The notes below the pieces were generated by a model, which worked only from the letters and a program-made list of their open reading frames with translations, was not told the origin of the DNA and did not search any database. Made by a program: the position numbers and the translations under genes. Shown here one piece after another: positions 42,950 to 51,600 of a DNA stretch of 64,000 bases. Each line of letters starts with the position of its first letter. Positions within the stretch are counted from its first letter, which is position 1. Source of the DNA: Rhizobium vallis (GTDB lineage: Bacteria; Pseudomonadota; Alphaproteobacteria; Rhizobiales; Rhizobiaceae); assembly GCF_003985155.1 (NCBI RefSeq), contig NZ_ML133691.1:310001-374000 (forward strand), read 5' to 3'.

Positions 42950-42985
42950 TTATAGAACTATTTAGTTTAATAGAGAGAGTGCTAG
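42950..42985 (-). promoter_or_regulatory. Shared promoter/operator block, copy B (before the transporter operon)
   Basis: A 36-bp block matching the one before hyuA at 30 of 36 positions, including TTATAGAACTA, TAGTTTA and GAGTGCTAG (plus strand). On the minus strand it ends in CTATAA, a likely -10 element, about 120 bp before the isomerase start, mirroring the geometry at hyuA. Confidence 0.72.
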
Positions 42986-43221
42986 ACCTATTAAATCGGA
43001 GAGTCAATGGGCTTTATCAGCGTGCTGGTGTAAGAGTTTCCTTCACGTTTTCAGCGCCTTAAATTTCCCGTCGGCCATCGCTGGGAAGCACAAACTGCTG
43101 CGTGAAAATTGGGTAGTTGGCCGATGACTATGAAGGCAAAGCCAGCGAAACGCGTCGCAATCTTCGATGTCGAACGCCAAACGCCGCAGCGTACGCGTCG
43201 AGCGACGCTAGGCCTAGAAAC

Positions 43222-43267
43222 AAGAAAGCCACGGCAACTCGTGTCGCGGCAACCCGTGGCTTTTCTT
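43222..43267 (+). terminator. Terminator-like hairpin without a cognate gene
   Basis: Arms aagaaagccacgg and ccgtggcttttctt pair over 13 bp with one bulge around a 19-nt loop, with a TTTTCTT end on the plus strand. The nearby reading frames show no family resemblance, so it is probably left over from a lost gene. Confidence 0.55.
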
Positions 43268-43296
43268 CGATGCTCAACCTAGCGGGTGGGACCAAA

Positions 43297-43642
43297 TCAA
43301 CGCCCGTAGACTGCCCGGCGGATGCCGCCCCTATCCTTCAGGGATGCATCGCTGAAAGCTCGCGGACGGCCGGCGGACCGCCTTGTGTCGGATCTAGGCC
43401 GCACCGTCAGACCGATCCGCTCCAGCAGACGACGGACCTGGCGCTCGCTCAGGTCAAGCGGAGACGCCGCCGCCGCCAGCGTCATCCGACCGTCAATCAC
43501 CTCCGACAAAAACCTCGATCCGCTGCAGATCACGCTCGATCATTGCTATCAATCCCATCCGCACTCTCCCAGGTCATCGAAACACCGGGGAAAGTGACAT
43601 TCCAACTTTGCAGAAACAGGACACTTTAACTTTGCGGCTACA
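43297..43642 (-). mobile_element. ISNCY-type insertion sequence remnant
   Basis: On the minus strand an ATG near 43541 opens MIERDLQRIEV, then the frame shifts and continues as SEVIDGRMTLAAAASPLDLSERQVRRLLERIG, the N-terminal helix-turn-helix region of ISNCY-family transposases (parts: LSERQVRRLLERIG). The rest of the transposase is missing. The outer end at 43642 reads TGTAGCCGCAAAGTTAAAG followed by TGTCCTG, the terminal-repeat style of these elements. No matching second end was found, so the element is dead and truncated. Confidence 0.75.
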
Positions 43643-43724
43643 CCCTTTTTGCGGCAGGATGGTTTTTATGGAACTCTCTGCGCTCAAACTAATCGCGTCG
43701 GCTTGAGAAACCGCAGGACGCACG

Positions 43725-43739
43725 ATGTAACAGTTACAT
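43725..43739. promoter_or_regulatory. LacI-type operator O2
   Basis: ATGTAACAGTTACAT is a perfect odd palindrome that shares TGTAAC/GTTACA half-sites with the stronger operator 87 bp downstream. The pair suggests DNA looping by the adjacent LacI protein. Confidence 0.65.
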
Positions 43740-43799
43740 TGCAGGGTTTTATCGGAAATATTGTGTATTTTCTTATTGCATGTGAAATCATTGAATACC

Positions 43800-43828
43800 T
43801 TGACTCCTAATATGTAACCGGTTACATA
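43800..43828 (+). promoter_or_regulatory. lacI-type promoter with overlapping operator
   Basis: TTGACT and TACATA hexamers are 17 bp apart. The perfect 18-bp palindrome TATGTAACCGGTTACATA (43811-43828) covers the spacer and the -10 box, so a bound repressor would block transcription of the regulator and its downstream isomerase gene. The leader to the start codon is about 120 nt. Confidence 0.75.
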
Positions 43829-43954
43829 TTGCGCCGCCGTCGCAAGGCTGCGGCGCTCGCTAGAGCGATCACGACAAGCTGCGGGCCTTTGCTGAACACG
43901 CTATTGCTGGCCGTTAGCTCGCTTGCGGTGGCCGCCGATTTAGGTTTTGATATA

Positions 43955-44974
43955 ATGCAATCCGACGCCTCCAACATAAGACAAGTGGCAGCAATCGCCG
44001 GGGTTTCTATCGCGACCGTGTCACGCACGTTGCAGCATCCCGAGTTGGTGAAAGCCGAGACCAGAGAAAAAGTCTTGGCTGCGGTTCGGCAAACGAATTT
44101 CGTCTCGAATGCGCAAGCGCGCACTTTTCGCCAACAAGCGACCAAGGCTGTCATTGTGCTCGTGCGCGACATCGGCAATCCGTTTTACCTTGAGATCTAC
44201 AAGGGGATCGATGAAGTAGCACGAGAGGCAGGCTTCAGAGTGCTTCTCAGCGATGCACGCGACGACGACGCACAGGTCCAACAGCATATTGAGATGGTTC
44301 GGCAGAAGCAGGCGGATGGGCTAATTCTGATGGTAGGCCATTTCCCTGCTGAACTGACCGAGAAAATCGATCAGTTACCGCCCCTTGTTATCGCTTCGGA
44401 AGCGTTCCCCGGACTCGATCTCCCCACCGTCAAAGTGGACAATGCCCAAGCGTCACGGCAGGCGATCGCCTATCTCGTTAACGAAGGTCACCGGCGCATC
44501 GTCCACCTAGCAGGGCCTTTGCCTGAGCAATTGGCCCTTGAAAGGCTTGAAGGTTACCGGGCGGGTCTGCGGGAGGCCGGCATCTCCTATAATGACAAGC
44601 TTGTCGTGCCCGGAGACTATAGCATCGAGGCAGGTCGCTCAGCAGTGCGCCGGTTGAGGGAGGCAGACACCGAGTTTTCGGCAATCTTTGCCGCCAGTGA
44701 CCAGATGGCCATCGGAGCCATAAGCGAACTGCGTCGGCTGGGACAGAAAGTTCCGGAGGATATCTCCGTTGTCGGCTTCGATGATATAATCTTGGCCGAC
44801 GCAATGGACCCTCCACTCACAACCATTCGGCAGCCTCGCCGAGAAATCGGCAGACAAGCGATGTCCATGATGATCGCGCGGTTGTCCGGGGAGACAGCGA
44901 GGACGGTTGTGGAACTCCCAACCGAGTTGGTGCCACGCGAATCCGTCAGGCGCGCGCGACCGCTCGACTCTTGA
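43955..44974 (+). CDS. LacI-family transcriptional regulator
   Basis: A 339-residue repressor starting MQSDASNIRQVAAIAGVS at ATG 43955. The helix-turn-helix IRQVAAIAGVSIATVSRTLQ is at the N-terminus, followed by a periplasmic-binding-protein-like sugar domain with FAASDQMAIGAISELRRLG and VPEDISVVGFDDI. Upstream in-frame codons give hydrophobic sequence unlike the family. Operators at 43725 and 43811 suggest autoregulation. The isomerase gene follows after 43 bp, so the inducer is probably a sugar acid or its derivative. Confidence 0.93.
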   Translation: MQSDASNIRQVAAIAGVSIATVSRTLQHPELVKAETREKVLAAVRQTNFVSNAQARTFRQQATKAVIVLVRDIGNPFYLEIYKGIDEVAREAGFRVLLSDARDDDAQVQQHIEMVRQKQADGLILMVGHFPAELTEKIDQLPPLVIASEAFPGLDLPTVKVDNAQASRQAIAYLVNEGHRRIVHLAGPLPEQLALERLEGYRAGLREAGISYNDKLVVPGDYSIEAGRSAVRRLREADTEFSAIFAASDQMAIGAISELRRLGQKVPEDISVVGFDDIILADAMDPPLTTIRQPRREIGRQAMSMMIARLSGETARTVVELPTELVPRESVRRARPLDS

Positions 44975-45017
44975 ACCCAGTGGAAAATCAACTTCAAAAT
45001 CGCAATGGATCACGACT

Positions 45018-46082
45018 ATGAAAACTATCAAAGGGCCTGCAATTTTCCTCGCTCAGTTCGCGGGCGACACGGCCCCCTTCAACTCCCTCGATGGGATTTG
45101 CCGATGGGCGGCAAACCTCGGATATAAGGGCGTTCAGATCCCGACGTGGGTCTCCAGCTTTATCGACCTAGAAAAGGCCGCCGATTCAAAGACCTACGCT
45201 GACGAAGTCAAAGAAACCGTTCATAATCACGGTCTAGAGATCACTGAACTTTCGACCCATCTCCAGGGTCAGCTTGTCGCTGTGCATCCGGCTTATGACA
45301 CTGCATTTGATGGCTTTGCCCCTTCACACTTGCGCGGCAACCCGAAAGCGCGTCAAGAATGGGCCGTGCAGACGATGTTGCAGACGGCCAAGGCTTCTCA
45401 GAACTTGGGCCTGAATGCGCATGTTACCTTTTCAGGCGGATTGGCCTGGCCATTCGTGTACCCTTGGCCTCAGCGTCCTGCCGGACTGGTGGAAGAAGCT
45501 TTCGACGAACTAGCCCGGCGTTGGACTCCTATCCTCAATGCGTTCGATGAAGCCGGTGTTGACCTTTGCTATGAACTTCATGCCGGCGAAGATTTGCACG
45601 ATGGCGTCACTTACGAAATGTTCCTTGAGCGGGTAAACAATCATCCCCGCGCTAATCTCCTCTTTGATCCAAGTCACTTCGTCCTTCAACAACTGGACTA
45701 TCTCGACTTTGTCGACATCTACCGCGACCGCATCAAGATGTTCCATGTCAAGGATGCCGAGTTCAATCCAACTGGCCGGCAAGGCATCTACGGTGGGTTT
45801 CAGTCGTGGGTCAATCGAGCCGGGCGGTTTCGCTCGATAGGTGACGGACAAGTCGATTTCCCGGCCATCTTTGCAAAAATGGCTGCCAACGACTTCGACG
45901 GGTGGGCTGTGCTCGAATGGGAATGTGCACTCAAGCACCCTGAGGTAGGCGCTCGCGAAGGTGCAGAGCTTATCAGGAACTACATTATCCGTGTGACCGA
46001 GCGAACGTTTGACGACTTTGCCGACGCAGGGACGGATGCAGCCGCCAACCGTCGAATGCTTGGGTTGAGCGCGCACACCTGA
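45018..46082 (+). CDS. TIM-barrel sugar isomerase/epimerase family protein
   Basis: A 354-residue protein starting MKTIKGPAIFLAQFAGDTAPF at ATG 45018, longer than most family members. Metal-site positions are visible in VDLCYELHAGEDLHDG (Glu, His), NLLFDPSHFVLQQLDY (Asp, His), MFHVKDAEF (His, Asp) and VLEWECALK (Glu). It is co-transcribed with the LacI regulator. The family interconverts ketoses, keto-inositols or glucosides; the substrate here is unknown. Confidence 0.88.
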   Translation: MKTIKGPAIFLAQFAGDTAPFNSLDGICRWAANLGYKGVQIPTWVSSFIDLEKAADSKTYADEVKETVHNHGLEITELSTHLQGQLVAVHPAYDTAFDGFAPSHLRGNPKARQEWAVQTMLQTAKASQNLGLNAHVTFSGGLAWPFVYPWPQRPAGLVEEAFDELARRWTPILNAFDEAGVDLCYELHAGEDLHDGVTYEMFLERVNNHPRANLLFDPSHFVLQQLDYLDFVDIYRDRIKMFHVKDAEFNPTGRQGIYGGFQSWVNRAGRFRSIGDGQVDFPAIFAKMAANDFDGWAVLEWECALKHPEVGAREGAELIRNYIIRVTERTFDDFADAGTDAAANRRMLGLSAHT

Positions 46083-46357
46083 CGCCGTGGGTAGGCGACC
46101 CAACTTCAGTGCCATCTATGGCTCACCTCCGATCGCCTGGGGTAAGCATGTGGTGTCGGAGTGCGGCCGGCACTAGAGGTTTCACAAGAGCAGCGTGTTG
46201 AGTGGTGCATGTGTCGCTCAACTCTTGCGCGCAGCGCCGATCACGTCGCCGCACCTGTTTTTTAGTTTGGGCTGGAGGATCAGGGATGGCACGCGCTGTG
46301 ATGGCTAAAATTTTCAATGACGGGCCGTTCCAGCCCGTACTTAGAAGGATCTGACCA

Positions 46358-47119
46358 ATGACAGATGTCTCTTTCCAGCTCTACAGTGCCCGCAATTTCC
46401 CGCCGCTCGGCGATACGCTGGCGCTCCTCGGCTCGCTTGGCTACAAAGAAGTGGAAGGCTTTGGTGGCCTTTACAGTTCCATGGATGAGAGCGCCCTCAA
46501 TACACTAAGGGCCGATCTCGATGCAAATGGGCTGAAAATGGCCACCAGCCATTTCGATATCGCCCAAATCGAGAACGAGCCGAAACGGGTCCTCGCTATT
46601 GCCAAGACGCTTGGCATGGATTCGATCTATGCGCCGGCGCCAGCGCAGGACAACTGGCCAAAGGAGGCAAGCCAGTGGAGTGCCTTTGGCTTGCTGCTTG
46701 AACAAGCTTCAAGACCATTCCATGATGCTGGTCTTGAATTTGGCTGGCACAATCACGGCTTCGAATTCGAAGCACTGCCGGACGGCTCCTTACCGCATGA
46801 CCGCATGTTCGAGACTGCACCCAGCCTTTCCTGGGAGATCGATGTAGCTTGGGTCATCCGCGGTGGCGCCGACCCGAAGAAGTTCATCGAAGTTTACAAG
46901 GACCGCATAACCTCTGTGCATGTCAAGGACATCGCGCCGGCCGGTGAAAATGTCGACGAAGGCGGCTGGGCCGATGTCGGCTATGGTACCGTCGACTGGA
47001 AGTCACTGTTCGTTACCTGCAAGGCCACTAAAGCGAAGCATTTTGTCGTTGAGCACGATAATCCATCCGATCTCGTGCGCCTCGCCACCCGCTCTATCAA
47101 AACCATCAATGCGTTTTGA
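46358..47119 (+). CDS. Sugar-phosphate isomerase/epimerase (TIM barrel)
   Basis: A 253-residue protein, AAGGATCTGACC preceding ATG 46358. Metal ligands are expected in GWHNHGFEF, SWEIDVAW, VHVKDIAP and FVVEHDNPSD. It is followed immediately by the wreck of a Gfo/Idh dehydrogenase gene, and a decayed copy of its own 3' end sits before the intact Gfo/Idh gene at 52233-53363. It and that dehydrogenase are therefore likely partners in one pathway, for example oxidation and isomerisation of a glycoside or sugar acid. OtnI-like 2-oxo-tetronate isomerisation is an alternative. Confidence 0.88.
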   Translation: MTDVSFQLYSARNFPPLGDTLALLGSLGYKEVEGFGGLYSSMDESALNTLRADLDANGLKMATSHFDIAQIENEPKRVLAIAKTLGMDSIYAPAPAQDNWPKEASQWSAFGLLLEQASRPFHDAGLEFGWHNHGFEFEALPDGSLPHDRMFETAPSLSWEIDVAWVIRGGADPKKFIEVYKDRITSVHVKDIAPAGENVDEGGWADVGYGTVDWKSLFVTCKATKAKHFVVEHDNPSDLVRLATRSIKTINAF

Positions 47120-47133
47120 GGAGTTACACCGTC

Positions 47134-47393
47134 ACGGAAAAATATGGCGTAGGTATCGTCGGCTACCGTTGCTCGCCAACCCCGCTGTCGAGATAGTCCT
47201 TAACCTGACGATCCATGCAGCACATTATCCGGGCTCCAAGCGCGCGCTGACGCCGGTAAGCACGACTATTCCGAAGGACCCTTCGAACTCACGTTCGAAG
47301 GGGGCGGGGATTTACACCGGATCGCCAAATCCAGAAATCTGCGTCTCGGCTCGACACCCGATACCTATCTCGGGGGCGCGCACTAACTCGCCC
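47134..47393 (+). pseudogene. Decayed Gfo/Idh/MocA oxidoreductase
   Basis: The translated pieces match the intact protein at 52233-53363 in order. EKYGVGIVGY matches the N-terminus, then about 45 codons are missing. LLANPAVEIVLNLTI and AAHYPGSKRAL follow, then a one-base deletion near 47248. After the shift GKHDYSEGPFELT and RNLRLGSTPDTYLGGAH appear, and a stop replaces the following Gln. Beyond LARS the similarity ends. It lies where an operon partner of the isomerase would be. Confidence 0.9.
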
Positions 47394-47418
47394 GCAGCCC
47401 GGGCGAACTTCCCATACC

Positions 47419-48348
47419 TCACTTGGTCTTTTCGGGGAGCGCTACACCAGAAAGTTGGGCATATAGTCGGGCGAGCGAGGCATCGTCGTCTCGACCCATG
47501 CCGGCACCACTGGCCGCGAGATACATTTGCAGCGCTGCCGCACTCACCGGCACCGGATAACGCTCAGTACGCGCCATATCCTGGATGATGCCGAGATCCT
47601 TGACGAAAATATCGATGGCGCTGAGGGGCGCATAATCGCCGGCAAGCACATGCGGGATACGGTTTTCGAACATCCAGGAATTGCCGGCGGATGCAGTGAT
47701 CACCTCATAGACCTTGTCGAGGTCGAGACCGAGTTTTGCGGCGAGCGAAATCGCCTCACAGGCGGCGGCAATGTGAACACCGGCGAGCAGTTGGTTGATC
47801 ATCTTGAAGGCCGCGCCGGCCCCAGCGGAATCGCCGAGTTCGTAAACCTTTGCAGCCATGGCATCGAGTGCGGGGCGCGCCGCGTTGAAGGCAGCTTCCG
47901 ATCCAGAAGCCATGATTGTCAGTTGGCCATTTGCGGCGCGCACTGCCCCTCCCGAGATGGGTGCGTCGAGGTAGTGAACGCCCCTCGCCTCGACCTGCTG
48001 CGCAAGCTTGCGGGCGGCGGCCGGGTCCATAGTCGCCGAAGAGATAAACACAGAATCGGGACGCATGAACTCGGCGATCCCACTCGCGCCGAATAGAACG
48101 CTTTCGGTCTGTGCCGCATTTACGACCACGGATACGACGATGTCGGCCTCTTTCGCAGCGTCTTTGACGCTCGAGGCAACGCGGCCCCCGGATTCAGCGA
48201 AGCGTGAAGCGGCCTCAGTGGAAATGTCGATGCCGATTACATCGAGACCGGCGTTCTTGAGCGAAAGGGCCATTCCCATGCCCATGGAGCCAAGACCGAC
48301 TACGAACGCCACCTTGGGCGCTTTTGCGTGTGCAGGAATGATTGTCAT
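47419..48348 (-). CDS. ltnD: L-threonate dehydrogenase-like (HIBADH family)
   Basis: A 309-residue beta-hydroxyacid dehydrogenase. It has the NAD loop VVGLGSMGMGMALSL, the substrate loop DAPISGGAVRAANGQLTIM and the catalytic Lys in KMINQLLAGVHIAAACE, which matches the LtnD subgroup more than tartronate-semialdehyde reductase. AAGGATAACCCT precedes the ATG. LtnD oxidises L-threonate to 2-oxo-tetronate, which would join the OtnK/OtnC pathway encoded at 61.1-63.0 kb. The gene converges on the decayed Gfo/Idh gene. Confidence 0.82.
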   Translation of the reverse strand: MTIIPAHAKAPKVAFVVGLGSMGMGMALSLKNAGLDVIGIDISTEAASRFAESGGRVASSVKDAAKEADIVVSVVVNAAQTESVLFGASGIAEFMRPDSVFISSATMDPAAARKLAQQVEARGVHYLDAPISGGAVRAANGQLTIMASGSEAAFNAARPALDAMAAKVYELGDSAGAGAAFKMINQLLAGVHIAAACEAISLAAKLGLDLDKVYEVITASAGNSWMFENRIPHVLAGDYAPLSAIDIFVKDLGIIQDMARTERYPVPVSAAALQMYLAASGAGMGRDDDASLARLYAQLSGVALPEKTK

Positions 48349-48648
48349 AGGGTTATCCTTGAACGATCCAGTGTGTTATCCCCTGGCAAGCGGCGCCAGG
48401 ACTTTTGTGGCGATCGACCGTCTCCGCCCGCCAGAAAGCGACGACGTGCAACCTACAACCAGTGTCCTCGCATGCAAACGCTGTTCACGAAAATTTTGAG
48501 GTGACCGATCACCTGGAGGAGACGAGGTTGTTCATTGCGACCGTCGCCAGCGTGAACTCGCACCGGCGAAGGATTATCAAACCGTTGCTCATGGCGCCGT
48601 GCTGACCATTTCTGGAGAGAAGCGACGAGTGGGTTGGGACCTCGGTGT
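48349..48648. other. Intergenic stretch without recognisable gene
   Basis: These 300 bp separate the threonate-dehydrogenase-like gene from the end of the molybdoenzyme gene. No coding region with family resemblance, palindrome or terminator of note was found. It should contain the promoter for the dehydrogenase. Confidence 0.5.
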
Positions 48649-51600
48649 CTATGCGTCGATGAGAAGGTCCGCCGTCGGCACGGCCTGGCATGCCAAGCAG
48701 GTCTCGCCGCCGTCATGATTAACCTCAATGCGGTGCGTGCATTCGCCGCCCAGAATGCGCACCTCGCACGATTCGCACTGACCTGCACGGCACCCGTTGG
48801 TGATCTTGATACCCTGCGCTTCCGCGAGTTCGAGCAGGGAGCCGTTTTCCCGCTTCCAGATAACGGTCTTATCCGATTTCGCGAAGGTAATCTTGAACGG
48901 GCCTTCCGGCAGCTTCGAAACATCCCCCTGAACTGCGGTGAAGGCCTCCTCGAGAACAAGTTCGCTTGAATCTCCCGCTTCGATGAGCGCCTTGCGCAGT
49001 GCAGCCGTCATCGGCGGAGGGCCGCAGAAAAAGACCTCTGGGGCCTCCTTGAGATCGTCCACGAGAATATCCGTGACGCTCGCGAATCCAACTCGCACGC
49101 CATAAGGTAATTCGCCTTCACCTGCTTCCCATACGCGGGTGATCGTCAGAGAGGGAATTCTCGCCTTGAGTTCGGTTAGCCGATCAGCGAATGCTTCCGT
49201 CTCCCGCGATCTGTTCGCGTAGACCAAGTGAACGCGTGGCTGCTGAGCAAGGGTCGCGATCGTTTCCAGATAACAGATCATCGGGGTGATGCCGATACCG
49301 CCAGCGACAAGCACGATAGGTCGAGCAGATTCGGCCGGAATGACGAAGCGTCCGCTCGGAGCCTGAACCTGAATTTTATGGTCGACGGAAAGATGTCGGT
49401 TCATCACTGACGACATTCGACCGTCGGGCAGGTCGGGCCGGTTGTGAGGTCTCGGAACAAAGCGGACGGCGATCTGGTACGTCTTGCGTCCCTCTTCGAC
49501 AGCGGAACCGACTAGAGAATAGCATCGGATTAGCTGTTCGCCCGAATTGGGATCGTCCGTCTGAACGGTAATATGCTGACCCGGCTGATAGTCGGGCAGG
49601 ACACCACCGTCCGAGGCCTGTATCCAAATGGCGGTGACCTCGTCGGCGACACGTTGGGTCCGAACGACTTGCATGTCCCTGAAGCCACGCCAGCCATGAA
49701 GGTGCTTGGGTCGCGGGTTCACGGCCACCACGTTGCAGGAGAGGGAGCGATGAGGCGAGCTGCCGGAGACGCGGTCCAGTCTCGTGCTGTCGAGAAGCAT
49801 ATTGTAATTCGAGCCGCCGTTGGTGAACGGGTCATAGCCGGGAAGAGACATTTCACGGTTGGCCTGCCACCAGCCGTAGGACGCTCGTACGACCCTCGGA
49901 TGGAGGCTCTTGTCGTGCTTGACGCGCATCGTGATCCAGCCTTTGGCCGTTACGACGTTCGCCCAGTCGCCCTCCTCAAGCAGCAGCTCGTCCGCCGTTT
50001 CCGGAGCGAGAAAGACTGATGGATCCGGCTCGCGCTTTCGAAGTGAGGGGATATTTCGGTGCTGCGAGTGGCAATAATAGACCGTTTTCGCGGTGGTCAG
50101 TGCAAACGGGTACTCCTCGTTACCGGGCAGATCGCTCTCCAAGAAGTCCGGAACCGGGGGGTCGTTTTCTCTCGCAAGGACTTCGCTATATAGCTCGACG
50201 AGCCCGGTTTCGGTTTTGAAACCAGTTACCGAGCCGTCGGCGACTTCGGCATATTTCCTATATCGCTGCTCTAACGGACGGCGTATGCCGCCTGGCGTCT
50301 TCTTCAATTCCTCGAGATCAATTCCCAACGGCTGAAGGATATATTGGCGTCCCGCATCGATGCTTCCGCCAAAGAATTGTTCGCGTAAGCCGAGCTCATC
50401 GGCAATCGCAAACGCGATCTCTGCATCCGACCGTGTTTCCCCGGCCGGCTCGACCAGCTTGGGTCGATATTGAATATGCTCCTCTGCCGCCAGGCCGGAG
50501 GTGAAGCCTACGCGCATCGCGTCCCGTTCATAGAAGGTGTTGACAGGCAGGAGAATGTCGGCAAATCGTGAGCTCGGATTTTCGAAGATATCGCAGTGGA
50601 CATAGAAGTCGAGCGCGGCCAACGCGTCGCGGCCGCGCGATGAATCCCCATGGGAGACCGCGAGATTTAAACCGAAGTCTACCAGTGCGCGAACCTTGTA
50701 AGGTTTGCTGTCCAGAACGGCGGAATAGAAGTCATGGGCTACGACGCGCCCGACGCCCGGTGGACCCAGCGGTCGCTCGTCTATCCCAACTGTTTTACGC
50801 AGCAGTTCAGGGTCCAGCAGGTGGTCGCCGTGAATCTTGTTTACCGGTTGGCTCGGAAGCAGGACATTGCCGCCAGGGGTGTCGTAGCAGCCCTTCAGAG
50901 ACATTAAGCTGGCGAGGGCTCGGTCGGTTTGGGTCGCGGTTGCGTGCTGACAGAGACCCGTCCATGTATAGTAGGCGGCGCTCTTTGACTGGCCCAAGGT
51001 ATTTGCGGCAGCGATGATGTCTTCGACAGGCACCCAGGTAGCTGCCGAGACCCCCTCCAGCGTGCGAGCGCAGGCGGCTGCGCGGAAATGTTCGAAGGAC
51101 GTACGACATTCGATTGCACCGTTGCGCCCGTCGACGACGATCGAGCTAGCGAGATTCGCTCCGAGGAGCTTTTCTCCGTCCGCCTCGTCGTTCTTTGTGA
51201 CGAACTGAAGACCGGCTTCGCTACTGACCACATAGCTGTCTGGAGGAGCGTCCGCGTCGATATCACGGCCCCGCAGGAATCTGCCGGTATCTTTTCTGAC
51301 GAGAAATGCGCCATTGCTCCAGCGCTGGATGAAAGCCTTGTCGTACTGCTCCGTCTCCAAGATGTGTCGGATCATCCCAAGCATCAGAATCCCGTCTGAT
51401 CCAGGACGGACGCGCAGCCAATGGTCGGCTCCGATGGCAAAACCGAAACGGCGCGGGTCAACCACCAGCACTTTCGCTCCCCGCGCCCTTGCGGCCGCCA
51501 CTTGAGTGGCTTGGTCGAGCCACACGGAGCTTGGGTTGAAGCCCCAAAGGACCACCAGATCCGTGCGCGCCCAATCAGGGTATGGCACCGAGGTGCCGAC

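Noticed and set aside
43117..43290. Short plus-strand open frames before the IS remnant
   Set aside because: No recognisable family, no convincing ribosome-binding site, and part of the sequence forms the terminator-like hairpin.
47279..47302. Perfect 10-bp hairpin CCCTTCGAAC/GTTCGAAGGG
   Set aside because: It lies inside the decayed Gfo/Idh coding sequence, has no T run, and aligns with codons of the intact paralogue; likely coincidental.
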